DNA of 19,753 bases. Origin: Limosilactobacillus antri DSM 16041 (GTDB lineage: Bacteria > Bacillota > Bacilli > Lactobacillales > Lactobacillaceae). The DNA lies in the NCBI RefSeq assembly GCF_000160835.1, contig NZ_GG700737.1, forward strand, positions 85,640-105,392. Reading direction: 5' to 3'. Below, in pieces: positions 7,029 through 13,628 of this stretch (positions are counted from its first letter, which is position 1; every line of letters starts with the position of its first letter). The notes under the pieces are model-generated. The model had not been told where the DNA came from, did not search any database, and was given only the letters and a program-made list of their open reading frames with translations. A program made the translations under genes and the position numbers.

Positions 7029-7074
7029 GAGTGGGACAACGAACTAGGCAAGCTAGTTCTGTCCCACTCTTTTT
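7029..7074 (+). terminator. Strong long-stem terminator upstream of ccpA
   Basis: The outer stem GAGTGGGAC/GTCCCACTC (7029-7037 with 7061-7069) continues after a small bulge into GAACTAG/CTAGTTC (7041-7047 with 7053-7059) with a GCAAG loop. A TCTTTTTATT tail follows. It would back up the ytxH terminator and insulate ccpA. Hairpins with GGGACA stems are, to my knowledge, common dispersed intergenic elements in Lactobacillales, so this could also be a repeat copy. Confidence 0.75.
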
Positions 7075-7106
7075 ATTACGGCTTGATTAAAGATTTCCGC
7101 GAACGT

Positions 7107-7135
7107 TTGCCAATTAGATTTTAATTTGCTATATT
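7107..7135 (+). promoter_or_regulatory. Promoter for ccpA (extended -10)
   Basis: TTGCCA (7107-7112) and TATATT (7130-7135) are 17 bp apart, with TGC directly before the -10. The predicted start near 7142 gives a leader of about 50 nt. I see no convincing cre operator overlapping it. Confidence 0.7.
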
Positions 7136-7192
7136 AGTGTAGTTATGAAAAATAATGAAAGCATGATATATCAATAAAGAAAGGGCTATCTT

Positions 7193-8200
7193 ATGGAAAA
7201 ACAAGCTGTAACAATTTATACTGTTGCGCGAGAAGCGCGGGTTTCAATGGCGACGGTTTCCCGGGTGGTAAACGGCAACCCTAACGTTAAGCCGGCGACC
7301 CGTCAGAAGGTACTGGACGTAATTAAACGGTTAAATTACCGGCCCAATGCTGTGGCGCGGGGCCTGGCCTCCAAGCGGACGACCACGGTGGGGGTAGTGA
7401 TCCCCAACATTACGAACCCGTACTTTGCGGAACTTGCCTTGGGGATTGACGATATTGCATCGATGTACAAGTACAATATTATTTTAGCCAACTCGGATTA
7501 CGATAATGATAAGATCCTGAAGGTGGTTCGCAACCTCCACGCCAAGCAGGTCGACGGGATTATCTTCATGGGCTTTGACTTGTCTGAAGAATTGCGGGCG
7601 GAGTTTAAGTCGAGCAGTACACCGGTGGTTGTGGCTGGATCCGTGGTTAATGATAAGGAACTGCCGGCAGTACGGATTGACTACCGGAAGGCCGCCAAGG
7701 AAGCGGTGGCCCGCCTGCTGGACCATAATCATGACCATGTTGCCTTAGTGACGAGTTCACTCGGTTACTCCATCAACGGGGATGACCGGTTAAGCGGCTA
7801 TCAGGATGCCCTGGCTGAGGCCGGTGTACAGTTTGACGACCAGTTAGTAATTGAAACTGACGGCAGCTACAAGCAGATTTATGACCAGGCAAAGGCACTC
7901 GCCGACTCTGGGGTCAAGGCGGCCTACGTAACGAATGACCACCTTGCAGTGGGCCTGTTAAATGGTTTAACGGATAACGGGATTAAGGTGCCGACCGACT
8001 TTGAAATTATTTCATCAAACGACACAACCTATACCCGCCTGTGCCGGCCGATGCTGACGTCGATTAGCCAGCCCCTGTATGACATTGGTGCAGTTTCCAT
8101 GCGCCTGCTGACGAAGCTGATGGAAGATACTGATGACCGTGAAAACGACGTAATTCTGGATCACAGCATTGTTTCACGGCAGTCGACCCGTTTACAATAG
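7193..8200 (+). CDS. ccpA: Catabolite control protein A
   Basis: This 335-residue LacI/GalR regulator is the global carbon catabolite regulator of Firmicutes. With HPr-Ser46-P it binds cre sites to repress or activate carbon metabolism genes. The N-terminal helix-turn-helix (about residues 7-27: TIYTVAREARVSMATVSRVVNG) and hinge helix (NAVARGLASKRT, about 52-63) closely match CcpA. A periplasmic-binding-protein-like core follows from VGVVIPNITNPYF. CcpA rather than another LacI member is favoured by the N-terminus, the length and the ytxGH-ccpA order shared with B. subtilis. An AAAGG site lies 8-9 nt before the ATG. ackA, often a CcpA target in Firmicutes, lies 6.5 kb downstream, but I see no cre there. 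Confidence 0.95.
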   Translation: MEKQAVTIYTVAREARVSMATVSRVVNGNPNVKPATRQKVLDVIKRLNYRPNAVARGLASKRTTTVGVVIPNITNPYFAELALGIDDIASMYKYNIILANSDYDNDKILKVVRNLHAKQVDGIIFMGFDLSEELRAEFKSSSTPVVVAGSVVNDKELPAVRIDYRKAAKEAVARLLDHNHDHVALVTSSLGYSINGDDRLSGYQDALAEAGVQFDDQLVIETDGSYKQIYDQAKALADSGVKAAYVTNDHLAVGLLNGLTDNGIKVPTDFEIISSNDTTYTRLCRPMLTSISQPLYDIGAVSMRLLTKLMEDTDDRENDVILDHSIVSRQSTRLQ

Positions 8201-8213
8201 GTGGTCGGGACCA

Positions 8214-9038
8214 GTGCAGACACGGAGTAGAGTTCGCCAAGCACGGCATGGTCAGCCTGCTGACCGCCGCGGCAGCCACCTGGGCTTTAACATTTGCGGG
8301 GTCATTGTCCTAGTGTTCTTAATGCTTAGCCTAATTGGCAGCCGGACGTTTTTTAACAAACGGTTTGTAATGCACGAAGTCACTTCATCGGCGGTGGAGT
8401 CCGACCTGCTAGATCAGGTTCAGGCAGGGCTAAGCCAGTACGGGATTTCCAGCAAGCTGTTGACGAAGGATGATACCGACCAAATCGTCAGGACGGTCGT
8501 GAACCAGGCCTTTGCCGGTCAGGAATTAAACCTAGACCTGAGTCGGGTTACCGACCGGTTGGCTGGGCAGGCAAATAGCCAGTTGGCCCAGTTTGGCGTT
8601 TCCAGCAGCCTCCTGCCGTCCGGGGCGACGGGCGCGGTTAACGAGAGTATTAACGCCGCCGTTAATTCGCGGATCAACACACCACAGGTCAAGCAGGCAA
8701 TTAATAATTTGCAGCTGGCTCGGACGATTAACACCGCGGTATTGAGTATTAGCAGCTTTCTTTTCGTCCTGCTGCTGATCGGGGCCGCTATCCGCCGCCA
8801 CCTAATCCAGAGTTGTTCCTGGATCAGCACGATTGCCCTGCTGATTAGCGGGACCCTGGTAATGGCAGTTAAGGGACTGATCCCCCAGCTGGTTAATGCT
8901 GAGTACAGTTCGCTCGCCGTCCAGTTTGCGGCCGATTTTCAGTCCGCCGCGCTTACTTGGCTGGCCGTGCTGGCGGTTATCGTCGTTATCTTATGGGGAA
9001 TTCGGCTGCTGGGTGCGGGATTGTCGTTTCGCCGGTAG
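8214..9038 (+). CDS. Four-helix membrane protein with a duplicated extramembrane domain (hypothetical)
   Basis: I do not recognise this 274-residue protein. Hydrophobic segments lie at about residues 24-43, 171-192, 203-225 and 245-268. Between the first two is a 125-residue polar domain. This domain contains an internal repeat: residues about 64-107 and 115-158 share the pattern LxQ(Y/F)G(I/V)SSxLL and similar flanking helices. With a basic N-terminus (RSRVRQARHGQ) the polar domain would face outside by the positive-inside rule. The start is GTG at 8214, with AGGTGG (8199-8204) 9 nt upstream overlapping the ccpA stop. A TTG at 8169 would lie inside ccpA, and the first ATG would cut the first membrane helix. 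With no terminator after ccpA, the two are probably co-transcribed. Confidence 0.75.
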   Translation: MQTRSRVRQARHGQPADRRGSHLGFNICGVIVLVFLMLSLIGSRTFFNKRFVMHEVTSSAVESDLLDQVQAGLSQYGISSKLLTKDDTDQIVRTVVNQAFAGQELNLDLSRVTDRLAGQANSQLAQFGVSSSLLPSGATGAVNESINAAVNSRINTPQVKQAINNLQLARTINTAVLSISSFLFVLLLIGAAIRRHLIQSCSWISTIALLISGTLVMAVKGLIPQLVNAEYSSLAVQFAADFQSAALTWLAVLAVIVVILWGIRLLGAGLSFRR

Positions 9039-9040
9039 CC

Positions 9041-9069
9041 TTGAATTCATAATCAAATTTTGCTAAAAT
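9041..9069 (+). promoter_or_regulatory. Promoter for yebC (extended -10)
   Basis: TTGAAT (9041-9046) and TAAAAT (9064-9069) are separated by 17 bp, with TGC just upstream of the -10. The leader to the yebC ATG is about 35 nt. It is a strong-looking match. Confidence 0.75.
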
Positions 9070-9110
9070 TTATCTGTTTATCACATTAATAAAGAAAAGA
9101 GGAGTCAGTA

Positions 9111-9860
9111 ATGTCAGGACATTCAAAATGGCATAACATTCAAGGACGGAAGAACGCCCAGGATGCTAAGCGTGGAAAGATTTTCCAAAAGATTTCCCGT
9201 GATTTGTACCAAGCAGCTAAAGCAGGTGATCCTGATCCAGCCAACAATGCCCAATTACGGCTTGTAATTGATAAGGCACACGCGGCCAATATGCCAAAGA
9301 AGAATATCGACCGGGCGATTGCTAAGGCTTCTGGTATTGGTGGCGCTAAGTTCGAAGAAGTGACCTACGAAGGGTACGCTCCGGGTGGGGTGGCCGTGAT
9401 GGTTTCTGCCTTGACTGATAACAAGAACCGGACTGCATCAGCTGTTCGGTCAGCTTTTAGTCACTCCGGTGGTTCCCTGGGGGCCAGCGGATCGGTTGCC
9501 TACATGTTTAACCGGATGGGCTTGATTGAAATCCTCCGTGACGACCTGGACACAAGCGAGGATGATATGTTAATGGACGCACTAGATGCTGGTGCGGACG
9601 ACATGAAAGCCAGTGAAGAAAAGTTCCAAATCTTCACTGACCCAAGCACCATGACCAGCGTTCGGGATGCTTTGCAGGAAAAGGGGTACGACCTTGATAC
9701 TGCCGAAGTAACGATGATTCCAGAAAACCGGACCGCCGTTCCTGAAGATAAGGTAAAGCAGTACCGGCACTTAATTGATGAACTGACTGCTAATGATGAC
9801 GTTGCCGACATCTACGAAACTGGTATCCTGCCAGATTACGATGACGACGAAGAAGAATAA
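9111..9860 (+). CDS. yebC: YebC/TACO1 family protein
   Basis: This 249-residue protein opens with the invariant YebC signature [14 protein letters not shown], followed by [20 protein letters not shown]. The acidic middle and C-terminal domains match the three-domain YebC/PmpR fold. Members have been annotated as DNA-binding regulators; more recent work on YebC/TACO1 links them to relieving ribosome pausing at proline stretches, so the regulator label should be held loosely. It has its own promoter and terminator and a GAGGAG ribosome binding site, so it is monocistronic. It ends in an acidic tail (DYDDDEEE). The family assignment is certain; the role is not shown here. Confidence 0.96.
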   Translation: MSGHSKWHNIQGRKNAQDAKRGKIFQKISRDLYQAAKAGDPDPANNAQLRLVIDKAHAANMPKKNIDRAIAKASGIGGAKFEEVTYEGYAPGGVAVMVSALTDNKNRTASAVRSAFSHSGGSLGASGSVAYMFNRMGLIEILRDDLDTSEDDMLMDALDAGADDMKASEEKFQIFTDPSTMTSVRDALQEKGYDLDTAEVTMIPENRTAVPEDKVKQYRHLIDELTANDDVADIYETGILPDYDDDEEE

Positions 9861-9880
9861 GCAGTTGCTGCGTCTAAATT

Positions 9881-9922
9881 AAAATCCAAATTCTCATCAG
9901 TTATGGGAATTTGGATTTTTTT
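9881..9922 (+). terminator. Rho-independent terminator after yebC
   Basis: A 13-bp stem (AAAATCCAAATTC at 9881-9893 with GAATTTGGATTTT at 9907-9919) has a 13-nt loop and merges into a T-run at 9916-9922. It separates yebC from the comG operon. Confidence 0.85.
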
Positions 9923-9972
9923 GGTTTAAACTGGCCCGCTTGCCGTTTTTTATAGGTGAGGGGGCTTTTTGG

Positions 9973-10950
9973 ATGATTGGATTTGAAAAAGAAATTGCAG
10001 TAGCGATTGGCCGCCGGGCCGCCGACCTGTACATTTTGCCGTATAAAAAGTATTACCGCTTATTGATCAACTGTCAGGGACAGCTGAGTGTTGTTAAAGA
10101 GGTTGCTCCTGACTATGGTCAGCGGTTGATTTCCTATTTGAAATACCAGGCGGACATGGCAGTCAGCGAACACCGGCGCCCGCAACTGGGGGCCATGGAA
10201 TGGCACCACGGGCCTGAGATCATTAACCTCCGGCTTTCCAGCGTGGGTGATTACCAGGGCCGCGAGTTGTTGGTGGTACGCTTTATTTATCATTTCAGTG
10301 CTAGCAACTACCACCTGCTCTTTCCAGACCAGTGGCAGGAATTAAAAGCGCTGTTAAAGCAACGGGGCTTGATTTTGTTTGCGGGTCCCATGGGTTCGGG
10401 AAAGACCACCACAATGTACCAGCTCGCCCGCCAGGTGGCTGACCAGCGGGTGGTAATGGCGATTGAGGACCCGGTTGAAATTGATGAACCGTCCTTTGTC
10501 CAGCTCCAGGTCAATGAACTGGCCGGGATGAATTACCAACAATTGCTCCGGCTTGGTCTCCGTCACCGACCGGACGTTTTTATTATCGGCGAGATTCGTG
10601 ATCCAGAGACTGCCCAGATGACGGTCCGGGCGGCCTTAAGCGGGCAGCTCGTACTGGGCACCGTTCACGCCCAAAACGTCTTTGGCGTATTGGCACGGCT
10701 CGAGCAGCTGGGGGTTGCCCCTTTTTACCTTGAGCAGGTTTTAACGGGCGTTTTTTATCAGCGGCTCCTGCCGTGTCAAGATGGGAAGCAGGCGGTGCTC
10801 TTCGACTCCTTGCTGGGGGCCGATTTGCAAACGGCGGTCGTAAATCATAAGAAACGGGGGATGACTGATGGATGGCGCGCACACCTCAAACAAGCTGTTG
10901 ACCAGCAGCAGATCAGTGCTGCGGTTCAGGCGGCATTCGCACAAGGTTAA
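9973..10950 (+). CDS. comGA: Competence pilus assembly ATPase ComGA
   Basis: This 325-residue GspE/PilB-type secretion ATPase would power assembly of the competence pseudopilus that brings DNA to the cell surface, acting at the inner face of the membrane with ComGB. The Walker A motif is GPMGSGKT (about residues 138-145), then an Asp box (AIEDPVEI), Walker B (IIGEIRDPE, about 204-212) and a His box (GTVHAQN). It is short for the GspE superfamily, as usual for ComGA, with a reduced N-terminal domain and no zinc tetracysteine. The ATG at 9973 has GAGGGGG about 9 nt upstream; an in-frame TTG at 9940 lies before that site. I found no clear sigma-A promoter between the yebC terminator and this gene, which fits control by an alternative competence sigma factor (inference). 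Confidence 0.95.
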   Translation: MIGFEKEIAVAIGRRAADLYILPYKKYYRLLINCQGQLSVVKEVAPDYGQRLISYLKYQADMAVSEHRRPQLGAMEWHHGPEIINLRLSSVGDYQGRELLVVRFIYHFSASNYHLLFPDQWQELKALLKQRGLILFAGPMGSGKTTTMYQLARQVADQRVVMAIEDPVEIDEPSFVQLQVNELAGMNYQQLLRLGLRHRPDVFIIGEIRDPETAQMTVRAALSGQLVLGTVHAQNVFGVLARLEQLGVAPFYLEQVLTGVFYQRLLPCQDGKQAVLFDSLLGADLQTAVVNHKKRGMTDGWRAHLKQAVDQQQISAAVQAAFAQG

Positions 10951-11947
10951 CTTTAACCAGGCGGCCCAGGCAAAATGGTTTTTATTAATGGGGGACCTAC
11001 TAAAGGTGGGGTTCTCATTGCAACGGGCCCTGACCTTTACGACGGTGGTAATGAAACGGCAGCGTTCAACAGTGCTGATGATTAACCAGCGGTTGATGCA
11101 AGGAAAATCATTTGCCGACAGCTTGCAGCCCTTTGTGGGCCCGGACCTTTATTATCAGCTGCTGTTGGCGGAAAAACATGGCGAACTTAGCCATATTTTG
11201 AATGAAATTGGCACGCTCCTGGTTACCAAGCAGCGCCAACGGCAGAAGCTTCATCGGTTGTTGCAGTATCCGTTATTATTGCTTTTTTTGCTGGGGCTCC
11301 TCATGGTCGGTCTGAGTATCTACGTTTTTCCCGAATTAAATAGCTGGCAGACCGGCAGCGTGGGGGCACAGTGGACGCGGTTGAAAGAAATTAGCGTCTT
11401 TTCGCTGAGCTTTGGGGTCCTAGCAGGCGGCGGCTGGGCAGTCCGTGCCGGTTTCCGCTGGCAGCGCTTTAACGCAGACCAGCGGGCGGTATGGCTGTGT
11501 GGATTACCGGTGGTCGGACGCTGTTATCGTCTGTACTACGGTTATTACCTGTCCACGACTTTGGCGACCCTTCTGGAGTGTGGGATGTCGCTAAAGGAGA
11601 TCCTAGCCGTTATTAATCAATTTGCGCCTCGTTCCCTGCTTCGCTGCCTCGGTCAGCTTCTCCAAGACCAGCTTGATTCCGGAAGTGACGTTAAAGCACT
11701 AGTTAGCAGCCGGCCGTATTTACCGAACGAACTGCTGATTTTAGCGGATAAGGGAACGACGGTCGACCAGTTGGGCGCTGACTTGATGGCCCTCGGCAAA
11801 CTTCACTTTCAGCGCCTGCTGGTCCAGCTGGAGGAATTGCTGAGTTTTGTCCAACCGGTTATCTTTATTGTCATTGCAGTGGTGATCGTGGCCCTTTACT
11901 TGAGCATTTTGCTGCCGATCTATCAATCGATTCAGGGGGTGTATTGA
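10868..11947 (+). CDS. comGB: Competence pilus platform protein ComGB
   Basis: This 359-residue GspF/PilC-type integral membrane protein would anchor the pilus machine and couple ComGA to pilin assembly. Two GspF-like repeats are visible (about residues 35-130 and 225-320). Each is followed by a membrane segment (about 133-155 and 328-352), with a further hydrophobic stretch at about 176-198. The chosen ATG has GGGGG about 7 nt upstream but overlaps comGA by 83 nt. The first 26 residues are basic and not family-like, so a later non-ATG start such as TTG at 10898 is possible. The stop overlaps the comGC start (TGATG). Confidence 0.92.
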   Translation: MDGAHTSNKLLTSSRSVLRFRRHSHKVNFNQAAQAKWFLLMGDLLKVGFSLQRALTFTTVVMKRQRSTVLMINQRLMQGKSFADSLQPFVGPDLYYQLLLAEKHGELSHILNEIGTLLVTKQRQRQKLHRLLQYPLLLLFLLGLLMVGLSIYVFPELNSWQTGSVGAQWTRLKEISVFSLSFGVLAGGGWAVRAGFRWQRFNADQRAVWLCGLPVVGRCYRLYYGYYLSTTLATLLECGMSLKEILAVINQFAPRSLLRCLGQLLQDQLDSGSDVKALVSSRPYLPNELLILADKGTTVDQLGADLMALGKLHFQRLLVQLEELLSFVQPVIFIVIAVVIVALYLSILLPIYQSIQGVY

Positions 11948-12261
11948 TGAAAAAGTTGTTAAAGCGGCGCCGGCCTGGGTTTACCTTACTGGAAATGTCC
12001 GTGGTACTCTTTATTATCAGTCTGCTGATTTTAATTGTACTACCCAATTTAACCCAGCAACGGCGGCACGCCAACCGGGTCCATGGCGATGCGATGGTGG
12101 CCGTTGTTCAAACCCAGATTGATGCTTATGAAAATGAACATGGCACGAACCGGGTCAGCTACGCTCAGCTCCAAGCTGAGGATTACCTGACCAAGGCTCA
12201 GGTTGCTCGTGCGCAGCGTGAAAAAATAGCAATTGTCAACGGGAAAGCATACCAGCGATGA
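11947..12261 (+). CDS. comGC: Major competence pseudopilin ComGC
   Basis: This 104-residue prepilin has a short basic leader (MKKLLKRRRPG), a cleavage site G11|F12, Glu at +5 (FTLLE) and the hydrophobic helix to about residue 32, so it is the major subunit of the DNA-uptake pseudopilus. Processing would need the prepilin peptidase ComC, which is not in the window. The ATG is fused to the comGB stop (TGATG), with AGGGGGTG upstream. An in-frame TTG at 11944 is less likely. It overlaps comGD by 4 nt. Confidence 0.94.
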   Translation: MKKLLKRRRPGFTLLEMSVVLFIISLLILIVLPNLTQQRRHANRVHGDAMVAVVQTQIDAYENEHGTNRVSYAQLQAEDYLTKAQVARAQREKIAIVNGKAYQR

Positions 12262-12701
12262 AAAGAGCGCGGGCATTTACGATGCTTGAAATGGTGATTG
12301 TCTTGGCACTGGTCACGGTAATTTTACTTTTTACCGGTCCGCTGATTGGCCGTAGCAATGAGCAAGTCGCTGAGCAACGCTTTTGGCAAGGCTTTCGTCA
12401 GCAGTGGCACTTGGCCCAGACCCGGGCCCACCTCAAGCACCAGCCAACAACAATCAGCTACTCAGCGGATACCCATGCGGTGACTTTTACTAGCTGGCGG
12501 TATCGGTTTACGGTGATGGTTCCAGCGACCATGCGGGTTGAGGCTTTTTCACCGATTGAGATGCAGGCAGATGGCTACGTGCGGCCCGCGACTCAGCGCT
12601 TTTATTCGCGGAGCGGGCGTTGTCATTACCGCCTGGTAATCCAGATGGCACGGGGGGAATACGATGTTAAAAAGGACGAGCGGGTTTGTGATGACAGATA
12701 G
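12258..12701 (+). CDS. comGD: Minor competence pseudopilin ComGD
   Basis: This 147-residue pseudopilin has the leader MKRARA, then FTMLE and a hydrophobic helix to about residue 30. The residue before the cleavage point is Ala (A6|F7) rather than the usual Gly, a variation I also know from streptococcal ComGD. A GspH-like C-terminal region contains two cysteines (GRCHYR and RVCDD) that could form a disulfide outside the membrane. Its ATG overlaps the comGC stop (ATGA), and its 3' end overlaps comGE by 38 nt. Assignment rests on motif, length and operon position. Confidence 0.9.
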   Translation: MKRARAFTMLEMVIVLALVTVILLFTGPLIGRSNEQVAEQRFWQGFRQQWHLAQTRAHLKHQPTTISYSADTHAVTFTSWRYRFTVMVPATMRVEAFSPIEMQADGYVRPATQRFYSRSGRCHYRLVIQMARGEYDVKKDERVCDDR

Positions 12702-12945
12702 TATTTTAGCGCTAGTAATTATAAGTATTGGCTTGGGATCCATGGCGGCGTGTCAGGTTCAGTTGCACCATCAGCAGCGGCAGCATCTAATAAAACTAAC
12801 CGCAGCCCGGCTGCTGAAGGAGGCCAGTGACGGCTACCGTATTCACCATTGCAAGACGGTCATTAAGCGAGCAGGTTATCAAGCGGTAGCAAGCCCCGAC
12901 CAGGCAGCGGTGTGGTACCAGGGACGGCTGGTGATGCGGTTATGA
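12664..12945 (+). CDS. comGE: Minor competence pseudopilin ComGE
   Basis: This 93-residue protein sits at the comGE position. It has a basic leader (MLKRTSG), a likely cleavage G7|F8 and a hydrophobic segment to about residue 28. The +5 residue is Asp (FVMTD) instead of Glu, which keeps the negative charge needed for pilin packing. The start ATG is preceded by GGGGGGAA, 6 nt away, which supports this frame despite the 38-nt overlap with comGD. Two cysteines (C30 and one near residue 53) lie in the mature part. Confidence 0.85.
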   Translation: MLKRTSGFVMTDSILALVIISIGLGSMAACQVQLHHQQRQHLIKLTAARLLKEASDGYRIHHCKTVIKRAGYQAVASPDQAAVWYQGRLVMRL

Positions 12946-13373
12946 AACGGCAACCAGCCTTTACGCTAGTTGAGTGCATTGCAGCCTTATTGGTGACTAG
13001 CCTGGTGGTAGTCTTGACGGGCTATGCGTTAACTGCGGTACGAACGACGAGTCGGTTATCTTTGGCCCAGGCTACGGATTGGGTAATCTGCTTGCAAGAA
13101 CTTGAATCTGCTGACCACCACTTCGCACTCAAACGGGCCGACCGTTACCAGCTTGAACTGCGCGATTTGAACCAGCACCGAAATTATGAACTGTGCCTCC
13201 GGGATCGTTTATATTTGCGGTCAGTTAATGGCGGCTACATGCCGGTTTTTAGCAATATCAGGGTTGAGCAGAGCGGCTTTAAGCGGCTGGATAGTCAGCG
13301 GGTCTGCATTACGGTTACCAGGACGAATGGTCAAAAGTTAGAAGGGATTGTTTGCTTTGAAAAAGATCAGTAA
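12942..13373 (+). CDS. comGF: Minor competence pseudopilin ComGF
   Basis: This 143-residue pseudopilin has the leader MKRQPA, then FTLVE (cleavage A6|F7, Glu at +5) and a hydrophobic helix to about residue 30. The C-terminal domain is ComGF-like (pattern ending RTNGQKLEGIVCF). The ATG at 12942 overlaps the comGE stop (ATGA); an upstream in-frame start at 12912 would place a hydrophilic stretch before the leader and is rejected. Its ribosome binding site is weak (GGTGA), consistent with translational coupling. It overlaps comGG by 17 nt. Confidence 0.89.
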   Translation: MKRQPAFTLVECIAALLVTSLVVVLTGYALTAVRTTSRLSLAQATDWVICLQELESADHHFALKRADRYQLELRDLNQHRNYELCLRDRLYLRSVNGGYMPVFSNIRVEQSGFKRLDSQRVCITVTRTNGQKLEGIVCFEKDQ

Positions 13374-13542
13374 CCGCCACCGGGGATACGTTATGATTAC
13401 TAGCCTGCTGGTCCTCAGCTGTATTTGTGCAACGCTGGTTTTTCAATACCACTATTACGCAACCCAGTATCAGCTAGAGCGGCAGCTGACAGACGAGCTG
13501 GTAAGTCAGGCGCGGCGCAATCTACACCAGAAAATCCGGTGA
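13357..13542 (+). CDS. comGG: Minor competence pseudopilin ComGG, short or frameshifted
   Basis: This 61-residue protein sits at the comGG position. The leader MKKISNRHRG is followed by YVMIT and a hydrophobic helix to about residue 32. There is no Glu at +5, as expected for GspK-like ComGG. I place the start at TTG 13357, inside comGF, about 10 nt after GGG; a TTG at 13348 is too close to that site. The protein is much shorter than B. subtilis ComGG (about 124 residues). Directly after its TGA, another frame reads NGKRYLEFETENR and stops at 13583, which looks like a plausible ComGG C-terminus. A one-base change near the AAAA run at 13531-13534 would join them. Whether it is intact or broken is open. 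Confidence 0.68.
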   Translation: MKKISNRHRGYVMITSLLVLSCICATLVFQYHYYATQYQLERQLTDELVSQARRNLHQKIR

Positions 13543-13611
13543 ATGGAAAGCGTTATCTTGAATTTGAAACGGAGAATCGGTAAACTGTTATTGTAATGTT
13601 TGTCATTAGTT

Positions 13612-13620
13612 AGGGGGTGA
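13612..13620 (+). promoter_or_regulatory. Ribosome binding site fixing the TTG start of ytxK
   Basis: AGGGGGTGA matches the ideal AGGAGGTGA at 8 of 9 positions and lies 8 nt before TTG 13629. It contains the alternative GTG (13617), which therefore cannot be the efficient start. Confidence 0.7.
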
Positions 13621-13628
13621 CAGGGACA

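Noticed and set aside
7098..7115. Possible cre operator overlapping the ccpA -35 (GAACGTTTGCC)
   Set aside because: The centre AACGTT fits, but about four of the ten fixed positions of the cre consensus fail. Too weak to annotate as autoregulation.
9923..9972. Promoter for the comG operon
   Set aside because: No TTGACA/TATAAT-like pair with correct spacing and no clear sigma-H type motif. The competence sigma-factor consensus for this group is not known to me well enough to call a site.
10583..10882. 99-residue minus-strand frame inside comGA
   Set aside because: Arg/Pro-rich shadow composition opposite a well-identified gene.
13564..13594. Promoter between comGG and ytxK (TTGAAA and TATTGT)
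   Set aside because: The spacing is 19 bp with a poor -10. Not distinguishable from chance.
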